From: Thermoleophilia bacterium
GTDB lineage: Bacteria; Actinomycetota; Thermoleophilia; Miltoncostaeales; Miltoncostaeaceae
Length of the DNA stretch: 6,452 nucleotides
NCBI GenBank assembly: GCA_016463385.1
Contig: JAEMRL010000144.1
Coordinates: 1 to 6,452, forward strand
Direction of reading: 5' to 3'
The notes under the pieces are model-generated. The model saw nothing but the letters and a program-made list of their open reading frames with translations. It was not told the origin of the DNA and did not search any database. Shown in pieces: positions 5,167 to 6,452 of the stretch (the stretch's first letter is position 1; each line of letters starts with the position of its first letter). The position numbers and the translations under genes were made by a program.

Positions 5167-5925
5167 TCACATGGCCACGCCGCCGTTGACGGACAGGACC
5201 TGTCCGGTGATGAAGGCCGCCGTCGGGGCGGCGAGGAACGCGACCGCCTCGGCCACCTCCTCGGGCAGGCCCATCCGGCGCATGGGCGTCGCCTTCACGG
5301 CGCCCTCCACGATCCGCGCGCCCACCGGGTCCTCGCGCAACCGCTCCTCGAACGGGGTGCGGGTGACGGCCGGCGAGACGCAGTTGACCCGGATCCCGTC
5401 GCGCGCGACCTCGCGCGCGAGCGACTTGGAGAAGGCGACCACGGCGGCCTTGGCGCCCGCGTAGACCGCCTCGCCCCAGCCGCCCACGCGGGCGGTGTCG
5501 GAGCTGATCGAGACGATCGCGCCCCCCTCGGGCGCGGCCCGCAGCCCCGGCAGCGCGGCGCGGCAGCCGGCGAGGACCCCGGTGTAGTTGATGGCGATGA
5601 TCTCGGCCCATCGCGCCGGGTCGGAGTCGGCGAACAGCCCCGGGCGATCCCAGCCGGCGCCGTTGATCCACACGTCCATCCGCCCGTGGCGCTCCAGCAC
5701 GGCCGCCGCGACCCGCTCGGCCGCGCCGGGATCGGTGACGTCGTGCTCGAGGGCCTCCGCCGAGGGGCCGAGCGCGGCGGCGACCGCGTCGCGGGCCGGG
5801 TCGCGGTCGGTCAGCACCACGTGGGCCCCGCGCGCGCAGAGCAGGGTCGCCACCGCGCGTCCGATGCCGCCGGCGCCGCCGGTGACGACGGCCACGCGGC
5901 CGTCGAGGCGGGTGGCGTCGGTCAT
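5167..5925 (-). CDS. Classical short-chain dehydrogenase/reductase
   Basis: A 252-residue protein, the usual length for a classical SDR, starting at ATG 5925, whose ATGA overlaps the thioesterase stop. The Rossmann motif TGGAGGIG is at residues 15-22. Asp40 at the end of beta 2 (VVLTDRD) favours NAD(H). NGAG follows at 88-91, then Asn113, Ser142 in SISSDTA, and the YxxxK pair Tyr155/Lys159, so the catalytic tetrad is complete. The C-terminus has the family PMRRMGLPEEVAEAVAFL and ITGQVLSVNGG segments. It resembles the broad FabG / 2-hydroxycyclohexanecarboxyl-CoA dehydrogenase (BadH) group; the sequence alone does not fix the substrate. Lying between a thioesterase and downstream of a CoA ligase, oxidation or reduction of a hydroxyacyl/oxoacyl-CoA is a reasonable inference. 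Confidence 0.92.
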   Translation of the reverse strand: MTDATRLDGRVAVVTGGAGGIGRAVATLLCARGAHVVLTDRDPARDAVAAALGPSAEALEHDVTDPGAAERVAAAVLERHGRMDVWINGAGWDRPGLFADSDPARWAEIIAINYTGVLAGCRAALPGLRAAPEGGAIVSISSDTARVGGWGEAVYAGAKAAVVAFSKSLAREVARDGIRVNCVSPAVTRTPFEERLREDPVGARIVEGAVKATPMRRMGLPEEVAEAVAFLAAPTAAFITGQVLSVNGGVAM

Positions 5926-6338
5926 GACCGCGGCTCGGTGGAGAAGGCCTGGAAGGTGCCCTGCCCGCACGCGACCATCCCGCCGTCGGCGTCGCGGGCC
6001 TCGGCGGAGGCCACGACCAGCCGTCGGCCCTGGTGAAGCACGCGGCCGACGCCGATCAGCTCGCCGGGCATGGCCGGCGCGACGAAGTTCATCTTCATCT
6101 CGACGGTCGCGCACCCCTGGCCGGCGCCCAGCCGGGCGAGGATCGCGAGGCCCATCGCCGCGTCGATCAGGCCCGCGACGATGCCGCCGTGCGCGGTGCC
6201 GTAGGCCTGCAGGTGCGCGTCGGTCACCTCGATCTCCAGCTGCGCCGAGTCGGGGTCGGCGTGCGTGACGCGCATCCCCACCAGGCCGTAGTAGCCGCAG
6301 GAGTTCCAGGTCTCGAGCAGGTCGGGGTCAGGCGTCAT
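5922..6338 (-). CDS. PaaI-type hotdog-fold acyl-CoA thioesterase
   Basis: A 138-residue single hotdog domain, the usual PaaI size, starting at ATG 6338, which overlaps the ligase stop (ATGA); GAGGAG lies just upstream. The signature is AYGTAHGGIVAGLIDAAMG (residues 45-63) with His50-Gly-Gly and the probable catalytic Asp59. It is followed by the strand ATVEMKMNFVAPA (77-89) and PGELIGVGRVLHQGRRLVVA (91-110), which contributes the central sheet. Family members hydrolyse aryl- or acyl-CoA thioesters and are often tetrameric; they act in the cytoplasm and commonly sit in aromatic-acid pathways to release trapped CoA. Its place between a CoA ligase and an SDR fits that role. The exact substrate cannot be read from the sequence. 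Confidence 0.9.
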   Translation of the reverse strand: MTPDPDLLETWNSCGYYGLVGMRVTHADPDSAQLEIEVTDAHLQAYGTAHGGIVAGLIDAAMGLAILARLGAGQGCATVEMKMNFVAPAMPGELIGVGRVLHQGRRLVVASAEARDADGGMVACGQGTFQAFSTEPRS

Positions 6339-6452
6339 GCGCTCTCCTCGGTCGGGTGGGCGGCGGTCGGCAGCGCCGCCGCGACGAGCCGCGCGATCTC
6401 GGCGCGGTCGGGCTTGCCCGATGCCAGGGCGGGCAGCTCGTCGACGGCGACG
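6335..6452 (-). CDS. C-terminal end of an AMP-forming acyl-CoA ligase (ANL superfamily), cut by the window edge
   Basis: The last 38 codons of a gene entering from the right edge, ending with TGA at 6337-6335. The visible protein reads VAVDELPALASGKPDRAEIARL and then an Ala/Pro-rich tail ending TEESA. The segment LPxxxSGKxDR is the C-terminal A10 motif of acyl-CoA synthetases and adenylation domains; its Lys normally contacts the acyl-adenylate. The remainder of the enzyme lies outside the window, so the acid substrate cannot be inferred. The stop overlaps the thioesterase start as ATGA, so activation of an acid to its CoA ester and thioester hydrolysis are encoded in one transcript. Confidence 0.8.
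   Translation of the reverse strand, partial: VAVDELPALASGKPDRAEIARLVAAALPTAAHPTEESA

Noticed and set aside
4573..6036. 487-codon plus-strand open frame
   Set aside because: Low-complexity Arg/Pro/Ala product antisense to the phosphoribosyltransferase, SDR and thioesterase genes; no recognisable domain.
1..6452. tRNA, rRNA or CRISPR elements
   Set aside because: No cloverleaf with a T-loop signature, no rRNA-like segment and no regularly spaced direct repeats were seen.

Overview
The window is about 6.45 kb of very GC-rich DNA (G/C-dominated third codon positions, many GTG starts, dense 4-base ATGA/GTGA gene overlaps). It carries gene families typical of high-GC actinobacteria: DUF1918, UspA-like and CBS proteins, and a phosphoribosyltransferase/hydrolase pair like mycobacterial Rv0571c. 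A deep-branching actinobacterial lineage such as Thermoleophilia is possible, but this is a guess.

Layout. Positions 1-1240 hold a two-segment membrane protein gene on the minus strand, followed with a GTGA overlap by the start of a probable SRPBCC-like gene. That second gene breaks after about 85 codons, near 207-216. There it runs tail to tail into a diverged, inverted copy of the same two-gene junction: plus strand 2-100 is the end of a membrane protein gene and 97-216 the start of its partner. This is either a real inverted rearrangement of paralogues or an assembly/amplification chimera. Positions 1241-1402 are a divergent intergenic region with a possible leaderless promoter for the membrane protein gene.

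Positions 1403-3371 carry plus-strand genes, most preceded by a good ribosome binding site: a universal stress protein with a degenerate nucleotide-binding loop, a two-CBS-domain protein fused to a C-terminal DUF1918 domain, a 53-residue CxxC/CxxC zinc-ribbon protein, and a translationally coupled pair of small genes (29 and 70 codons). GC-rich hairpins follow several of them. A perfect 16-bp stem at 3394-3433 separates these genes from the convergent minus-strand operon.

Positions 3446-6452 are one tightly packed minus-strand operon. In transcription order it encodes the C-terminal end of an AMP-forming acyl-CoA ligase, a PaaI-type hotdog thioesterase, a classical short-chain dehydrogenase/reductase, a PRPP-motif phosphoribosyltransferase, an alpha/beta hydrolase and a 97-residue protein of unknown function. 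The first three suggest CoA-thioester metabolism of an organic acid. The phosphoribosyltransferase and hydrolase are the two halves of a protein that is fused in Mycobacterium tuberculosis (Rv0571c). Together with the USP and CBS-DUF1918 genes, the content resembles the mycobacterial dormancy (DosR) gene set, although no DosR-type palindrome was seen.

No RNA genes, CRISPR arrays, transposases or integrases were recognised.
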